Assembly: GCF_006716425.1 (NCBI RefSeq)
Contig: NZ_VFOZ01000001.1
Span: forward strand, 1,054,001 to 1,118,000
Length of the DNA: 64,000 nucleotides
From: Actinoallomurus bryophytorum
GTDB taxonomy: Bacteria; Actinomycetota; Actinomycetes; Streptosporangiales; Streptosporangiaceae
Reading direction: 5' to 3'
Part shown: positions 52,677 to 61,148 of the stretch, piece by piece
How positions within the stretch are numbered: the stretch's first letter is position 1
How the letters are laid out: the number at the start of each line of letters is the position of its first letter
Made by a program: the position numbers and the translations under genes
The notes under the pieces: model-generated
Told to the model about the DNA's origin: nothing
Database searches by the model: none
Seen by the model: only the letters and a program-made list of their open reading frames with translations

Positions 52677-52696
52677 GGCAAGAATCATATCTTGCC
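52677..52696 (-). other. hairpin in the rRNA leader
   Basis: GGCAAGA and TCTTGCC flank a 6-base loop, about 55 bases before the 16S 5' end. Probably a leader structure used in processing or antitermination. Confidence 0.5.
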
Positions 52697-52785
52697 AAAG
52701 AAATCCAAAACCAAAACAACCAGACAAGCCCGCAAAGGGACCCACCCAGCCGCCTCGGTCGAGGACCTAAAGGCACTGGCTTTTA

Positions 52786-52806
52786 GCACACTGTTGAGTT
52801 CTCAAG
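52786..52806 (-). promoter_or_regulatory. conserved rRNA leader box
   Basis: The minus strand contains TTGAGAACTCAACAGTGTGC, a leader sequence found before actinobacterial 16S genes and linked to processing or antitermination. Confidence 0.7.
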
Positions 52807-52861
52807 AAACGGACACACACCATCAAAGATCCAACCGGACCCTCTCCGGGGCAACCCATCT

Positions 52862-52889
52862 AACTTACCATCCCCAGCCACCAAGTCAA
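52862..52889 (-). promoter_or_regulatory. rRNA promoter, proximal
   Basis: Minus strand: TTGACT, 16 bases, TAAGTT, close to the housekeeping consensus. It lies about 240 bases before the 16S 5' end and upstream of the leader box. Confidence 0.65.
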
Positions 52890-53103
52890 CCCCAGAACCC
52901 GCAAAGATCCCGAAGATCAACCTACCCGCTGAAGAGTCCCCATCCGGGCCGGCCACCGCGAGGCGTCCTGCATCCCGTCTATCGGGGAGACCCTCACCTT
53001 ACCGGTTCGATCCGGTGCTTTGCTCCGGAACTCTCCGCCAGGTGTTGGTTCCCCGCCAGTCTCGGGCGCCTTCCGGCGTCCCGTTTCCCTTGGGGCGAAG
53101 AGA

Positions 53104-53132
53104 ACATTACGTAGATCGCGGACCTTGGTCAA
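53104..53132 (-). promoter_or_regulatory. rRNA promoter, distal
   Basis: Minus strand: TTGACC, 17 bases, TAATGT. Ideal spacing for the housekeeping sigma factor. It lies about 190 bases from the edge of the tandem repeat array. Confidence 0.65.
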
Positions 53133-53323
53133 ATCGGCCCCGCCATCCCCTGCTTCCTCGTTGGCCACACCCGTATCCGAGCCTGGTCACCGAGCTGAAG
53201 ATGGTCCACGCGCGGGCCTGGACACCGACACCACGGCGGGCGGTAGTTAAGAGCACGAGCGACAAAATGTCGCCATTGTTCCGGCCGGCCCGGAACACAC
53301 CCGCTGTCATTCGGCGACGGGCT

Positions 53324-53748
53324 CCCGGCACACGAGGTCCCGGCACACGAGGTCCCGGCACACGAGGTCCCGGCACACGAGGTCCCGGCACACGAGGTCC
53401 CGGCACACGAGGTCCCGGCACACGAGGTCCCGGCACACGAGGTCCCGGCACACGAGGTCCCGGCACACGAGGTCCCGGCACACGAGGTCCCGGCACACGA
53501 GGTCCCGGCACACGAGGTCCCGGCACACGAGGTCCCGTCCCGGCACACGAGGTCCCGGCACACGAGGTCCCGGCACACGAGGTCCCGGCACACGAGGTCC
53601 CGGCACACGAGGTCCCGGCACACGAGGTCCCGGCACACGAGGTCCCGGCACACGAGGTCCCGGCACACGAGGTCCCGGCACACGAGGTCCCGGCACACGA
53701 GGTCCCGGCACACGAGGTCCCGGCACACGAGGTCCCGGCACACGAGGT
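53324..53748. repeat. perfect 15-bp tandem repeat array
   Basis: Unit CCCGGCACACGAGGT. 14 exact copies (53324-53533), one unit shortened by 10 bp to CCCGT (53534-53538), then 14 exact copies (53539-53748), and a partial CCCGGC. I see no point differences between the full copies. Because the unit is five codons long and holds no stop, several frames stay open; the resulting PAHEV, GTRGP and CRDLV repeats are unlikely to be real proteins. It lies just upstream of the rRNA promoters. Confidence 0.97.
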
Positions 53749-54311
53749 CCCGGCGATGTGCGGGGACGACCGCCTGGACGGCGGCCGTTCATCGGCGAGG
53801 GTTGCGGCTGGGGGCTCCCGGTCGGCACAGATACCGAGCTGATGGCGGGCACGACGCCGGCTCGAGTGGCGGTCGGTGAGATGCGCTCGCCGGAGTGATC
53901 CCGCTGCGAGTGATCCCACCGCGCGTGCAGCCGACACTTCCGGTGGCGCTACTTGCGTGTGCGGTGTAGTCGATCCCACCCACGCGCGTGAAGCCGATAC
54001 GGCTCAACGTTCACGGGAAGGCGTCACCTACCGAAGAACGACAGAAGTGGAAGCCGACGCAGACGGACGACGCAGACGGAATGCGCAGCGGCCCCGCCAG
54101 CCGACGACAGGCCCAGGTGACACAACCCCGTCGCGCTGCGGAAGGCCTCAGACGGACTCGTGAACGAGCTTGTTGCCGAACGTCGGTCGAACGCCCCCCA
54201 CCGAGACGCGGCTCCCCCGCATCGCGAAGTCCCGCGGCAGAGATGACGCCAAAGGAAACCGCGAAAGATCGAACCGAAGCCAAAGCAGCAAAGACACCAG
54301 CACATAAGCAA
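53749..54311. other. intergenic region with no gene seen
   Basis: About 560 bases between the repeat array and the initiator tRNA terminator. Open frames here lack family motifs. Short repeats such as GAGTGATCCC (twice near 53895-53920) are visible. Confidence 0.5.
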
Positions 54312-54339
54312 AAGGCCCGGAGGAAATCCTCCGGGCCTT
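54312..54339 (-). terminator. terminator of the initiator tRNA gene
   Basis: A perfect 13-bp stem (arm AAGGCCCGGAGGA) with a 2-base centre, followed on the minus strand by TTTT. It lies 4 bases after the tRNA 3' end. Confidence 0.85.
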
Positions 54340-54343
54340 GTCT

Positions 54344-54420
54344 TGGTAGCGGGGGTAGGATTTGAACCTACGACCTCTGGGTTATGAGCCCAGCGAGCTA
54401 CCGAACTGCTCCACCCCGCG
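54344..54420 (-). tRNA. initiator tRNA-fMet (CAT)
   Basis: 77 bases including an encoded CCA. Anticodon CAT in the loop CTCATAA. Three consecutive G:C pairs close the anticodon stem (GGG/CCC) and position 1 (C) cannot pair with position 72 (U): both are marks of an initiator tRNA. It lies on the same strand as the rRNA operon, upstream of it, with its own terminator. Confidence 0.93.
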
Positions 54421-54475
54421 TTGCGGTGTGCCCTAACTCTATGGGCACCCGCTCCCGCTATGCAAATCGATACGG

Positions 54476-57394
54476 CTAGCCACTCGGTTTCGGTGTCGGT
54501 GTCGGTGCCGGCGTGGCCGGTGGCGTGGGTGAACCGCTCGGCACCGGCGTCGGGGTGGCCGGCGCGGACTTGCCCTGGTTGCGCAGCTTCGCCAGCTGGT
54601 CGAGCGCGGACTTGAGCTGCTTCTGCGCCTCCCCGTACGCCGTCCAGTCGCTCTTGGCCAGAGCGTTCTGCGCGTCGCTGTACGCCTTGTTGGCGGCGTC
54701 GATCGCCGCCTGTACGTCCTCGCTCGACTGCAGTGGTGGACCGGTCGGCGTCGTGACGCCTCCGCCCTTGAGGACCTGGTTGAGTGCGTCTTCCAGGGTC
54801 GCTCCGAACCCGATGTCGTTCCCGTACGACACGAGGACGCGTTTCAGCAGCGGGTAGGACCCTCCCCCGGCGTTGGCCTGGAGATAGACGGGTTCGACGT
54901 ACAAGAAGCCTCCACCGAACGGCAGTGTCAGTAGGTTGCCGCTCACCGTCCTCGAGCCGGGCCCCCGCAACAGCGTGAGCTGCTGGGAGACCGTCGGATT
55001 GTTCTCGAAGGTGTTCTGGACCTGTTCAGGCCCTGGAGTCACCTGGCTACGCGGTACCTGGAGGATACGGATCTGACCGTACGTCGGGCTCGTCGGCACG
55101 CTGTCGACGGCCATGAACGCCGTCAGGTTGGTGACCTTGCCCTTGGGCACGAACGTCGAGGTCAGGGAGAAGCCCGCCGTGGTCTGGTCGGGCATCTTGA
55201 CGCTCAGGTAGTACGGCGGCTCGACCGTGCCCTCGCTCGTGGGGTCGTTGGGGATCTGCCAGAAGTCCTGGCCGCCGTAGAAGGCCTGCGGGGTCTCCAC
55301 GTGGTAGCGGGCGAGGATCTGGCGCTGCACCTTGAAAAGGTCCTCGGGGTAGCGCAGGTGCGCCAGCAGACTGGCAGGGATGGCCGTACGCGGCTGCACG
55401 GTGCCCGGGAACGCCTTCATCCACGTCTTGAGGATCGGATCCGTCGGGTCCCACGCGTAGAGGCTCACAGTGCCGTCGTACGCGTCCACGGTCGCCTTCA
55501 CCGAGTTGCGGATGTAGTTGACGCGGTCGCCGGACTGGGCCGCCACCGAGACGCGGCTTTCGGTGTTGGTGTCCTTCGTGGCGTCGGCGAGGCTGGTGCG
55601 TTCGGAGTAGGGATAGTCCGGGGTGGTCGTGTAGCCGTCGACGATCCACTTGATCCGGCCGTCCACGACGGCGGGGTACGGGTTGCCGTCGACCTTGAGC
55701 CAGGGCGCGGCCTTCTGTACGCGTTCGCGCGGGGTGCGGTTGTACAGGATCCGCGAGTCGGGGTTGATCGCGCCGGACAGCAGGAGGTTCTTCTCCTTGA
55801 AGCGCAACGCGTAGAGCGTCCGGTTGAACAGCGATCCGATCGGTACGCCGCCCTTGCCCGCGTACGAGCTGTTGTGCTGTCCCGTGGGGCTCTTGTCGTC
55901 GGGATAGTCCAGCTCGCGGTTGCCGGCCCCGCCGACGATCGAGTACGACGGGGAGCGCTCACCGAAGTAGATGCGTGGCTCGGTGATGCCGAGCGCACCC
56001 GTCGGCGGGATGTTCTTCTCGGTGAAGTCCGGCGCGCCCTGGGAGTCGACCTGGTTGCCGGGGGCCGCCACGAAGCCGTAGCCGTGGGTGTAGACCAGAT
56101 GGCTGTTGATCCAGTTCGCCTGGCCGGACGGTGGCCCGTCGATCTCACGCACGGCGACGACGGTGTCCTTGAGCGCGTTGTTGTCCGCGGGGTTGGGGTA
56201 CCGGTCGATGTCGAGCGGGTTCGGGAACTTGTAGAAGCCCTTGATCTGCTGCAGCTGCTGGTACGTCGGCGACACCACGGCGGGGTCGAGCAGGCGCACG
56301 TTGGGGAGGGTGGAGGTCTCCTGCTTGGCCTGCGCCGGGGACAGCTTGGTGTTGGGCAGGTAGTCGGTGACCTTCGTGCCGCCCACGTCGTACGCCTGTC
56401 TGGTGGCCGCGATGTTGCGGCCGATGTACTTGGATTCTTTGTCGGCCTCGTTCGGCTTGACGTGGAACGTCTGGATCAGCAGGGGGAAGACCCCGCCGAT
56501 CAGGATGGCCGACAGGACGAGCAGGCCGAACGCCATGCCGGGCAGCATCGCACCCGGCCGGAAGAGCGTGGCGAAGAACATCAGCGCGCAGATGAGCGCG
56601 ATGGCGGCGAGGATGGTCTTGGCCGGCAGCACGACGTTGACGTCGGTGTAGGACGGGCCGGTGACCACGCCGCGTTCGGAGTGCGCCAGACCCCACCGGT
56701 CGAACCAGTACGCCACGGCCTTGAGCAGCACGAACACCCCGAACAGCACCGAAAGGTGCGCGCGGGCACCCGGGCTGACCTTCTGCCCCGGCCCCTGCAC
56801 CCGGACGCCGCCGTACAGGTAGTGCACGACCAGCGACGCGAGGAAGGTCAGGATCACCGCGGTGAACAGGAAGCCGAGCACCACCCGCAGCAGCGGGTAG
56901 GTGAAGACGAAGAACGAGATGTCCTTGTGGAACTGCGGGTCCTTGACGCCGAACTTCTGCCGGTTGAGGAACGCCAGCCAGACGCGCCACTGACCCGCGG
57001 CCGCCGAGGCCGTGAGCAGGCCGACCAGGCTCAGGAGCCCGATGGTGATCAGCCGCCGGTGCGGGTCGACGACGGCCCGGTAGCGGTCGAGGCCCTGCTG
57101 CTCGACCGATGAGGGCCGGTACCCGGGCCGCAGGCGGTAGGCGGTGACCATGTTGGCGCCCAGGAGGGCGACCATGATCAGGCCGGCCGCGAAGAAGAGC
57201 AGGACACGGGTGGTGATCTGCTTGGTGTAGACCGAGGAGAAACCGACGGATCGATACCACAGGACGTCGGTCCAGATCGCGGTGAACGCGAGAAACACCG
57301 CGACGAGGATCACAAGGATCACTATCACGGGTAGCAGGAGCCGTGATCGGCCCACGTTGATGCGGCCGCCAAAGCCTGGGCTCCGGAAGGTCAC
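54476..57394 (-). CDS. UPF0182 family large membrane protein
   Basis: 972 residues. About seven membrane helices in residues 15-330 (for example LLLPVIVILVILVAVFLAF), then a large extracytoplasmic domain with IGRNIAATRQAYDVGGTKV and ELDYPDDKSPTGQHNSSYAG, and a Pro/Thr-rich C-terminal tail (ATPTPVPSGSPTPPATPAP). The family is universal in actinobacteria (Rv3193c in M. tuberculosis) and its function is not known. An ECF-type promoter lies 34 bases upstream. Confidence 0.93.
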   Translation of the reverse strand: MTFRSPGFGGRINVGRSRLLLPVIVILVILVAVFLAFTAIWTDVLWYRSVGFSSVYTKQITTRVLLFFAAGLIMVALLGANMVTAYRLRPGYRPSSVEQQGLDRYRAVVDPHRRLITIGLLSLVGLLTASAAAGQWRVWLAFLNRQKFGVKDPQFHKDISFFVFTYPLLRVVLGFLFTAVILTFLASLVVHYLYGGVRVQGPGQKVSPGARAHLSVLFGVFVLLKAVAYWFDRWGLAHSERGVVTGPSYTDVNVVLPAKTILAAIALICALMFFATLFRPGAMLPGMAFGLLVLSAILIGGVFPLLIQTFHVKPNEADKESKYIGRNIAATRQAYDVGGTKVTDYLPNTKLSPAQAKQETSTLPNVRLLDPAVVSPTYQQLQQIKGFYKFPNPLDIDRYPNPADNNALKDTVVAVREIDGPPSGQANWINSHLVYTHGYGFVAAPGNQVDSQGAPDFTEKNIPPTGALGITEPRIYFGERSPSYSIVGGAGNRELDYPDDKSPTGQHNSSYAGKGGVPIGSLFNRTLYALRFKEKNLLLSGAINPDSRILYNRTPRERVQKAAPWLKVDGNPYPAVVDGRIKWIVDGYTTTPDYPYSERTSLADATKDTNTESRVSVAAQSGDRVNYIRNSVKATVDAYDGTVSLYAWDPTDPILKTWMKAFPGTVQPRTAIPASLLAHLRYPEDLFKVQRQILARYHVETPQAFYGGQDFWQIPNDPTSEGTVEPPYYLSVKMPDQTTAGFSLTSTFVPKGKVTNLTAFMAVDSVPTSPTYGQIRILQVPRSQVTPGPEQVQNTFENNPTVSQQLTLLRGPGSRTVSGNLLTLPFGGGFLYVEPVYLQANAGGGSYPLLKRVLVSYGNDIGFGATLEDALNQVLKGGGVTTPTGPPLQSSEDVQAAIDAANKAYSDAQNALAKSDWTAYGEAQKQLKSALDQLAKLRNQGKSAPATPTPVPSGSPTPPATPAPTPTPKPSG

Positions 57395-57427
57395 AGCCTT
57401 CCCCCTTCGCCGGGTGTCTGTGAAAGC

Positions 57428-57453
57428 AACTTACCGAGGCAACCCAGGGTTCC
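57428..57453 (-). promoter_or_regulatory. ECF-type promoter of the UPF0182 gene
   Basis: Minus strand GGAAC, 18 bases, GTT. This fits SigR/SigH- or SigE-type recognition (GGAAY-N18-GTT). It lies 34 bases before the UPF0182 start, in the divergent spacer. Confidence 0.6.
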
Positions 57454-57512
57454 CGTACACGACCGGCCACCTACGGCGAAATCACCCGTGCGGAGGGTGA
57501 AAAAATAGACGG

Positions 57513-58013
57513 ATGAGCCGACTGGAAGACCTCGTTCTCGAGCTCGAGCGCCACGCCTCGAGCGTCGGGTGGGATGCCGCGCCGCGGCTCTACGCCCTGG
57601 TCGAGGCCATCGAGCTGCACGAGAACGAGCCGGAACTCGCGCGACGTCTCGGTGTGCCGAACGCTACGGGCCGGCTCGCCGCGCTCGAACAGCCCGAGCT
57701 GCCGGCGGGAAAACCGATCGACGAAGTCCTCGGCGGCATCGAATGGCCCGAGCAGGTCGCGGGCTGCGTGCTCGTCGTCGAACGCATCCTGCTGCCCGAA
57801 GGGGCCGAGGAGCACATTCCCGAGGAGGATCCCGTCGGCTGGGCGGGTGGGCACCCGGGCCGTGAGGACGTACGGCTCGTCGTGGGGGTGCTTCGCGACG
57901 GCGACCGGCACTCGGCGATGCGGCTGCGCGGCCACGACAGCGACGATCAGGTGCTCTCGGGCCCCGAGCTGGTCCCGGCGCTCGCCGAGACGCTGGCCTC
58001 CACGTTCGCCTGA
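57513..58013 (+). CDS. PPA1309 family protein
   Basis: 166 residues, soluble and acidic. Conserved stretches WDAAPRLYALVEAIELHENEP and EDVRLVVGVLRDGDRHSAMRLR match the actinobacterial PPA1309 family of unknown function, which usually lies beside the UPF0182 and PDZ-protease genes, as here. Divergent from the former and convergent with the latter. Confidence 0.88.
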   Translation: MSRLEDLVLELERHASSVGWDAAPRLYALVEAIELHENEPELARRLGVPNATGRLAALEQPELPAGKPIDEVLGGIEWPEQVAGCVLVVERILLPEGAEEHIPEEDPVGWAGGHPGREDVRLVVGVLRDGDRHSAMRLRGHDSDDQVLSGPELVPALAETLASTFA

Positions 58014-58020
58014 CCCCGGC

Positions 58021-59076
58021 TCACTTCGGGCAGGCGGGCACGGCGCCCTGGCCGGTGCGCAGGGCGTTCAGCGCGTCCAGCGCACCGTGCATGGTGTCCA
58101 CCCGTACGAGCCGCAGCCCCTTCGGGTCGGAGGCGACGGCGTCGGCGCAGTTCTGCGTGGGCGTGAGGAAGATCGTGGCGCCGGCGTCGCGTGCGGCGAC
58201 CATCTTCTGCTGGATGCCGCCGATCGGGCCGACCTGACCCTCGGGGGTGATCGTGCCCGTACCGGCGATGAACTTGCCGCCGGTGATGGTCTGAGGGGTC
58301 AGCTTGTCGTAGATGCCGAGCGAGAACATCAGCCCGGCGCTCGGCCCGCCCACGTCGCCGACGCTGATCTTCACGGTGACCGGGAAGTCGAACTTCTCCC
58401 GCAGGACCACGCCGACCACGGGTTTTCCCGCGGTGGTCTTGTCCGTGGAGGCGATGGTGCCCACCTCGACCGGGGACTCCTTGCCTCCGCGCCGGACCGT
58501 GAACTTCACCGTGTCGCCCGGCTTGTGCGCGCTGATCACGGCGCTGACCTCGGGCGTCTGCTTGATCTTCTTGCCGTCGACGGCCACGATCTCGTCGCCG
58601 GAGCGCAGCTTTCCGTAGGCGGGCAGTCCCTGCTGGACGGAGTCCACGACCACGGTCGTGGGCGTCGGCATGTGCAGCTCGTGCAGCGCGGCCGCGGTCG
58701 CGGCCTCCTGTGAGGAGGCCATCTCCTCGGTGTTCTCCTGCTCGACCTTCTTGGTCGAGACGTTTTTGGGGAAGATCGCCTCTTCGGGCACGATCGCGAC
58801 GTCCGGGTCGAGCCAGCCGCGCAGCGCGGTGAACAGGTCGATCCGGTTGCCCGGGCCGCCCTGGTAGGCGACGGTCACGAAGTTGAGATGCCCGTTGACG
58901 GGGTAGGTCTTGGCGCCGGTGATCTGGATGAGCGGCGCCTTGCCGAGCTGCCCGAGCGTGTCGGTGGTGGGGCCGGGACGCAGTGCGACATACGGCACGG
59001 GAATGAAGGCACCGATCACCCCGAGCACAAGAATGAGCACGCTCGCGAAAACCAGTGTGGCAGCACGACGGGACAT
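58021..59076 (-). CDS. PDZ-domain Lon-like protease (YlbL family)
   Basis: 351 residues. One N-terminal membrane anchor (TLVFASVLILVLGVIGAFIP), a PDZ domain (about 125-215, GLPAYGKLRSGDEIVAVDGK) and an S16/Lon-type proteolytic domain: catalytic serine in VGGPSAGLMFSLGI and lysine in GIQQKMVAARDAGA. It faces the outside of the membrane. Homolog of Rv3194c, next to the UPF0182 gene as in mycobacteria. The ATG at 59076 is used; 59106 is an alternative. Confidence 0.93.
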   Translation of the reverse strand: MSRRAATLVFASVLILVLGVIGAFIPVPYVALRPGPTTDTLGQLGKAPLIQITGAKTYPVNGHLNFVTVAYQGGPGNRIDLFTALRGWLDPDVAIVPEEAIFPKNVSTKKVEQENTEEMASSQEAATAAALHELHMPTPTTVVVDSVQQGLPAYGKLRSGDEIVAVDGKKIKQTPEVSAVISAHKPGDTVKFTVRRGGKESPVEVGTIASTDKTTAGKPVVGVVLREKFDFPVTVKISVGDVGGPSAGLMFSLGIYDKLTPQTITGGKFIAGTGTITPEGQVGPIGGIQQKMVAARDAGATIFLTPTQNCADAVASDPKGLRLVRVDTMHGALDALNALRTGQGAVPACPK

Positions 59077-59086
59077 GCCCGGCAGC

Positions 59087-59278
59087 CTACGCGGTCGTGT
59101 GGTCACCCCGTTCGGCCCTCTCGACGCTGTGTCGTTCGAGCGCGTTCAGGAAGCTCTTGAAGTACTCAACCTCTTCGAAAGAGCGCCGGAACCGCGGCCG
59201 GCGGCCCCACGTACGAATGACCGCACCCACGAGCAATGCGACGGTCACAGGGATGACCCACCACGCCAGGACTGACAT
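59087..59278 (-). CDS. small single-pass membrane protein
   Basis: 63 residues. One hydrophobic helix (VLAWWVIPVTVALLVGAVI), then a basic and charged tail (RRPRFRRSFEEVEYFKSF). It ends 10 bases before the PDZ protease start on the same strand, so it is co-transcribed and may be a partner or substrate. Family not recognised. The ATG at 59278 is the better start. Confidence 0.75.
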   Translation of the reverse strand: MSVLAWWVIPVTVALLVGAVIRTWGRRPRFRRSFEEVEYFKSFLNALERHSVERAERGDHTTA

Positions 59279-59337
59279 GCCGCGCCACCTCCCCAATACC
59301 GGTCACCTTTAACTTAACCAGCATTGGACGCGACAAA

Positions 59338-59763
59338 TCACCCGATCCCTACCCACTCGCTTCCGCCATCGGCAAAGACCTGGTGTTTCCAGATCGGTAC
59401 CTCGGCCTTGAGTTCGTCGATCAGCCTGCGACACGCCGCGAACGCCTGGTCGCGGTGCGGGCAGGCCACGGCCACGACCACGGCAAGATCACCGACTTCG
59501 AGATCGCCGACCCGGTGCACGGCGGCGATCGCGCGTACGTCGTGGTCCGCGACGATCTTCTCCATCACGACGCGCAGCTGGTCGGTGGCCTGGGGGTGCG
59601 CCGAGTAGCCCAGCCCGGTCACCGCACGCCGATGATCTTCGTCGCGTACGGTCCCGATGAACATCGCGGTGCCGCCGGCGCCCGAGTCGGCGACGGCGGC
59701 CAGCACCTCGTCGACGGACAGCGGCGTGTCACGAAGCTCCACGAGCCGGATCACGTTCATCAA
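59338..59763 (-). CDS. moaE: molybdopterin synthase catalytic subunit
   Basis: 141 residues. MoaE inserts sulfur into precursor Z to give molybdopterin. Motifs: AMFIGTVRDEDH, LGYSAHPQA, VAVACPHRDQAFAACRRLID and the catalytic lysine of VPIWKHQVFADGG. MoaD and other moa genes are not in the window. Two adjacent ATG codons (59763 and 59760) can serve as start. Confidence 0.93.
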   Translation of the reverse strand: MMNVIRLVELRDTPLSVDEVLAAVADSGAGGTAMFIGTVRDEDHRRAVTGLGYSAHPQATDQLRVVMEKIVADHDVRAIAAVHRVGDLEVGDLAVVVAVACPHRDQAFAACRRLIDELKAEVPIWKHQVFADGGSEWVGIG

Positions 59764-59905
59764 ACGAACGCTACCTCGCCGCTCATGTCTCTTATGCCGC
59801 GCCCGATATCGCCCATGCGACCATCCGCAGGCGAAAACACCCGCGACTGCGACGTCACACGGGTCTCAGCGGTCGCATCGGCGAGCAGCCGGAAATGATC
59901 CGGAT

Positions 59906-60991
59906 TCAGCCTCGGCGCTTGCGGCGTGCCCTCCGTACGATCGCGGCGGTACCGATGACGGCGACCGTCGCACCGGCGGCCGTGGCCATCGTGGCCTCCT
60001 TGCGCGCCAGCCGGCGTCCGACGAGCGCGTGGCGGCCCGCGACCTCCTCGAGCAGCGCGTTCAGCGCCTCGGCGTTGTCACGTGAGGGTTTCCACCCGGC
60101 CGTACGCAGCGTGGCGCAGTCGGCGACCCACGGATAGACCACGTAGTGCAGGTCGGTGGCCGGTGCCGGCGTGACCCCGATGCGGTGCAGGCGCTGCGCG
60201 GTGCCGAAGGTGATCGCGGCGGGCAGCTCGAAACGACGGCGCCCGGTGATCTCCTCGACCTCCTCGGGTTCGAGCCAGCCTTCGCAGCCCACCGCGAGCG
60301 TGCCGGTGACCTCACCGGAGACGGCGAGCTCGAGCGCGGTGACCAGATCGTCGACGTGGCAGAACTGCCAGCGCTGCGCGCAGCCCTTGACCGTGAGCAG
60401 GCGTGGTGCCTCGAAGTGGCGGGTGACGACCGTGTCGATGCCCGGTCCGACCAGCGCCGCCGGGCGCAGGACCGTGACGGTCATGCCCGGATGCGCCACC
60501 GGAGCCATCGCGGCGAGTTCTTCGATCTCCAGGAAGTCACCGACGATGCCGTCGTCGAACTCGGCGGACAGCGGCGCGTCCTCCGGAAGGGGCACCGGGT
60601 TGCTCTCCTGCGCCCCGTACACCATCGCGCTCGTGACGAGGATCACCCGCCGGACCCGTACGGCCGCCGCGGCGGTGACCACGGTCTGCGCGCCACGGAC
60701 GTTGTACGCGCGGCGCTCCCGGTGGCCCGTCTCCGGTGACTGGTCGACGTCGAGATGGACGATCGCGTCGACGTCGGAGATGCGCTGAGCGAGCTGGGGG
60801 TCGCGGATGTCGACGACCCGCCAGGTGACACCGGGCACGTCGCCCCGATGGTCGTCCAGCGCGATGACCTTCTTGATGTCCGCCGAGCCGGCCAGCCGTG
60901 CGACCAGGGCGCGCCCGATGCCATCAGCCGCCCCCGTGACGGCGATGACCGGGCCGGCGCTACGCCGTGGGCGAACCTGTCGTGTACTCAA
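59906..60991 (-). CDS. NAD-dependent epimerase / SDR family protein
   Basis: 361 residues. Extended SDR with the nucleotide-binding VIAVTGAADGIGRALV, the VHLDVDQSPETGH stretch and an active-site-like SAMVYGAQESNP. The C terminus has a hydrophobic helix (AGATVAVIGTAAIV) between basic residues, suggesting membrane attachment. The start is probably the TTG at 60991, since no ATG or GTG follows before the conserved core; AGGAGG lies 11 bases upstream. Substrate unknown. Confidence 0.85.
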   Translation of the reverse strand: MSTRQVRPRRSAGPVIAVTGAADGIGRALVARLAGSADIKKVIALDDHRGDVPGVTWRVVDIRDPQLAQRISDVDAIVHLDVDQSPETGHRERRAYNVRGAQTVVTAAAAVRVRRVILVTSAMVYGAQESNPVPLPEDAPLSAEFDDGIVGDFLEIEELAAMAPVAHPGMTVTVLRPAALVGPGIDTVVTRHFEAPRLLTVKGCAQRWQFCHVDDLVTALELAVSGEVTGTLAVGCEGWLEPEEVEEITGRRRFELPAAITFGTAQRLHRIGVTPAPATDLHYVVYPWVADCATLRTAGWKPSRDNAEALNALLEEVAGRHALVGRRLARKEATMATAAGATVAVIGTAAIVRRARRKRRG

Positions 60992-61148
60992 GTCGAGCGA
61001 GCCCTCCTATCGCACGCCCCCCGGCTACGACCGGATAACGTGAAGGTTGTGACCTATTCATCCTGCCCGAGGTAGAGCCCGTGAGCGAGCGGAGCGACCG
61101 AGCCATTAAACACAGCAGCGTGCTCGCGGGGCCGGCCAAGGAGGCCCC

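Noticed and set aside
53324-53748. CRISPR array
   Set aside because: The 15-base units are directly adjacent with no spacers, and no cas gene is in the window.
53015-53979. Repeat proteins (PAHEV, GTRGP, CRDLV, RVPGP) on both strands
   Set aside because: A 15-base unit without stops keeps several frames open at once. The flanks lack conserved sequence or Shine-Dalgarno sites, and the 5-base short unit shifts every frame in the middle.
55301-57112. 603-residue protein antisense to the UPF0182 gene
   Set aside because: A codon-bias shadow with a highly charged, motif-free composition; the minus strand holds a conserved family.
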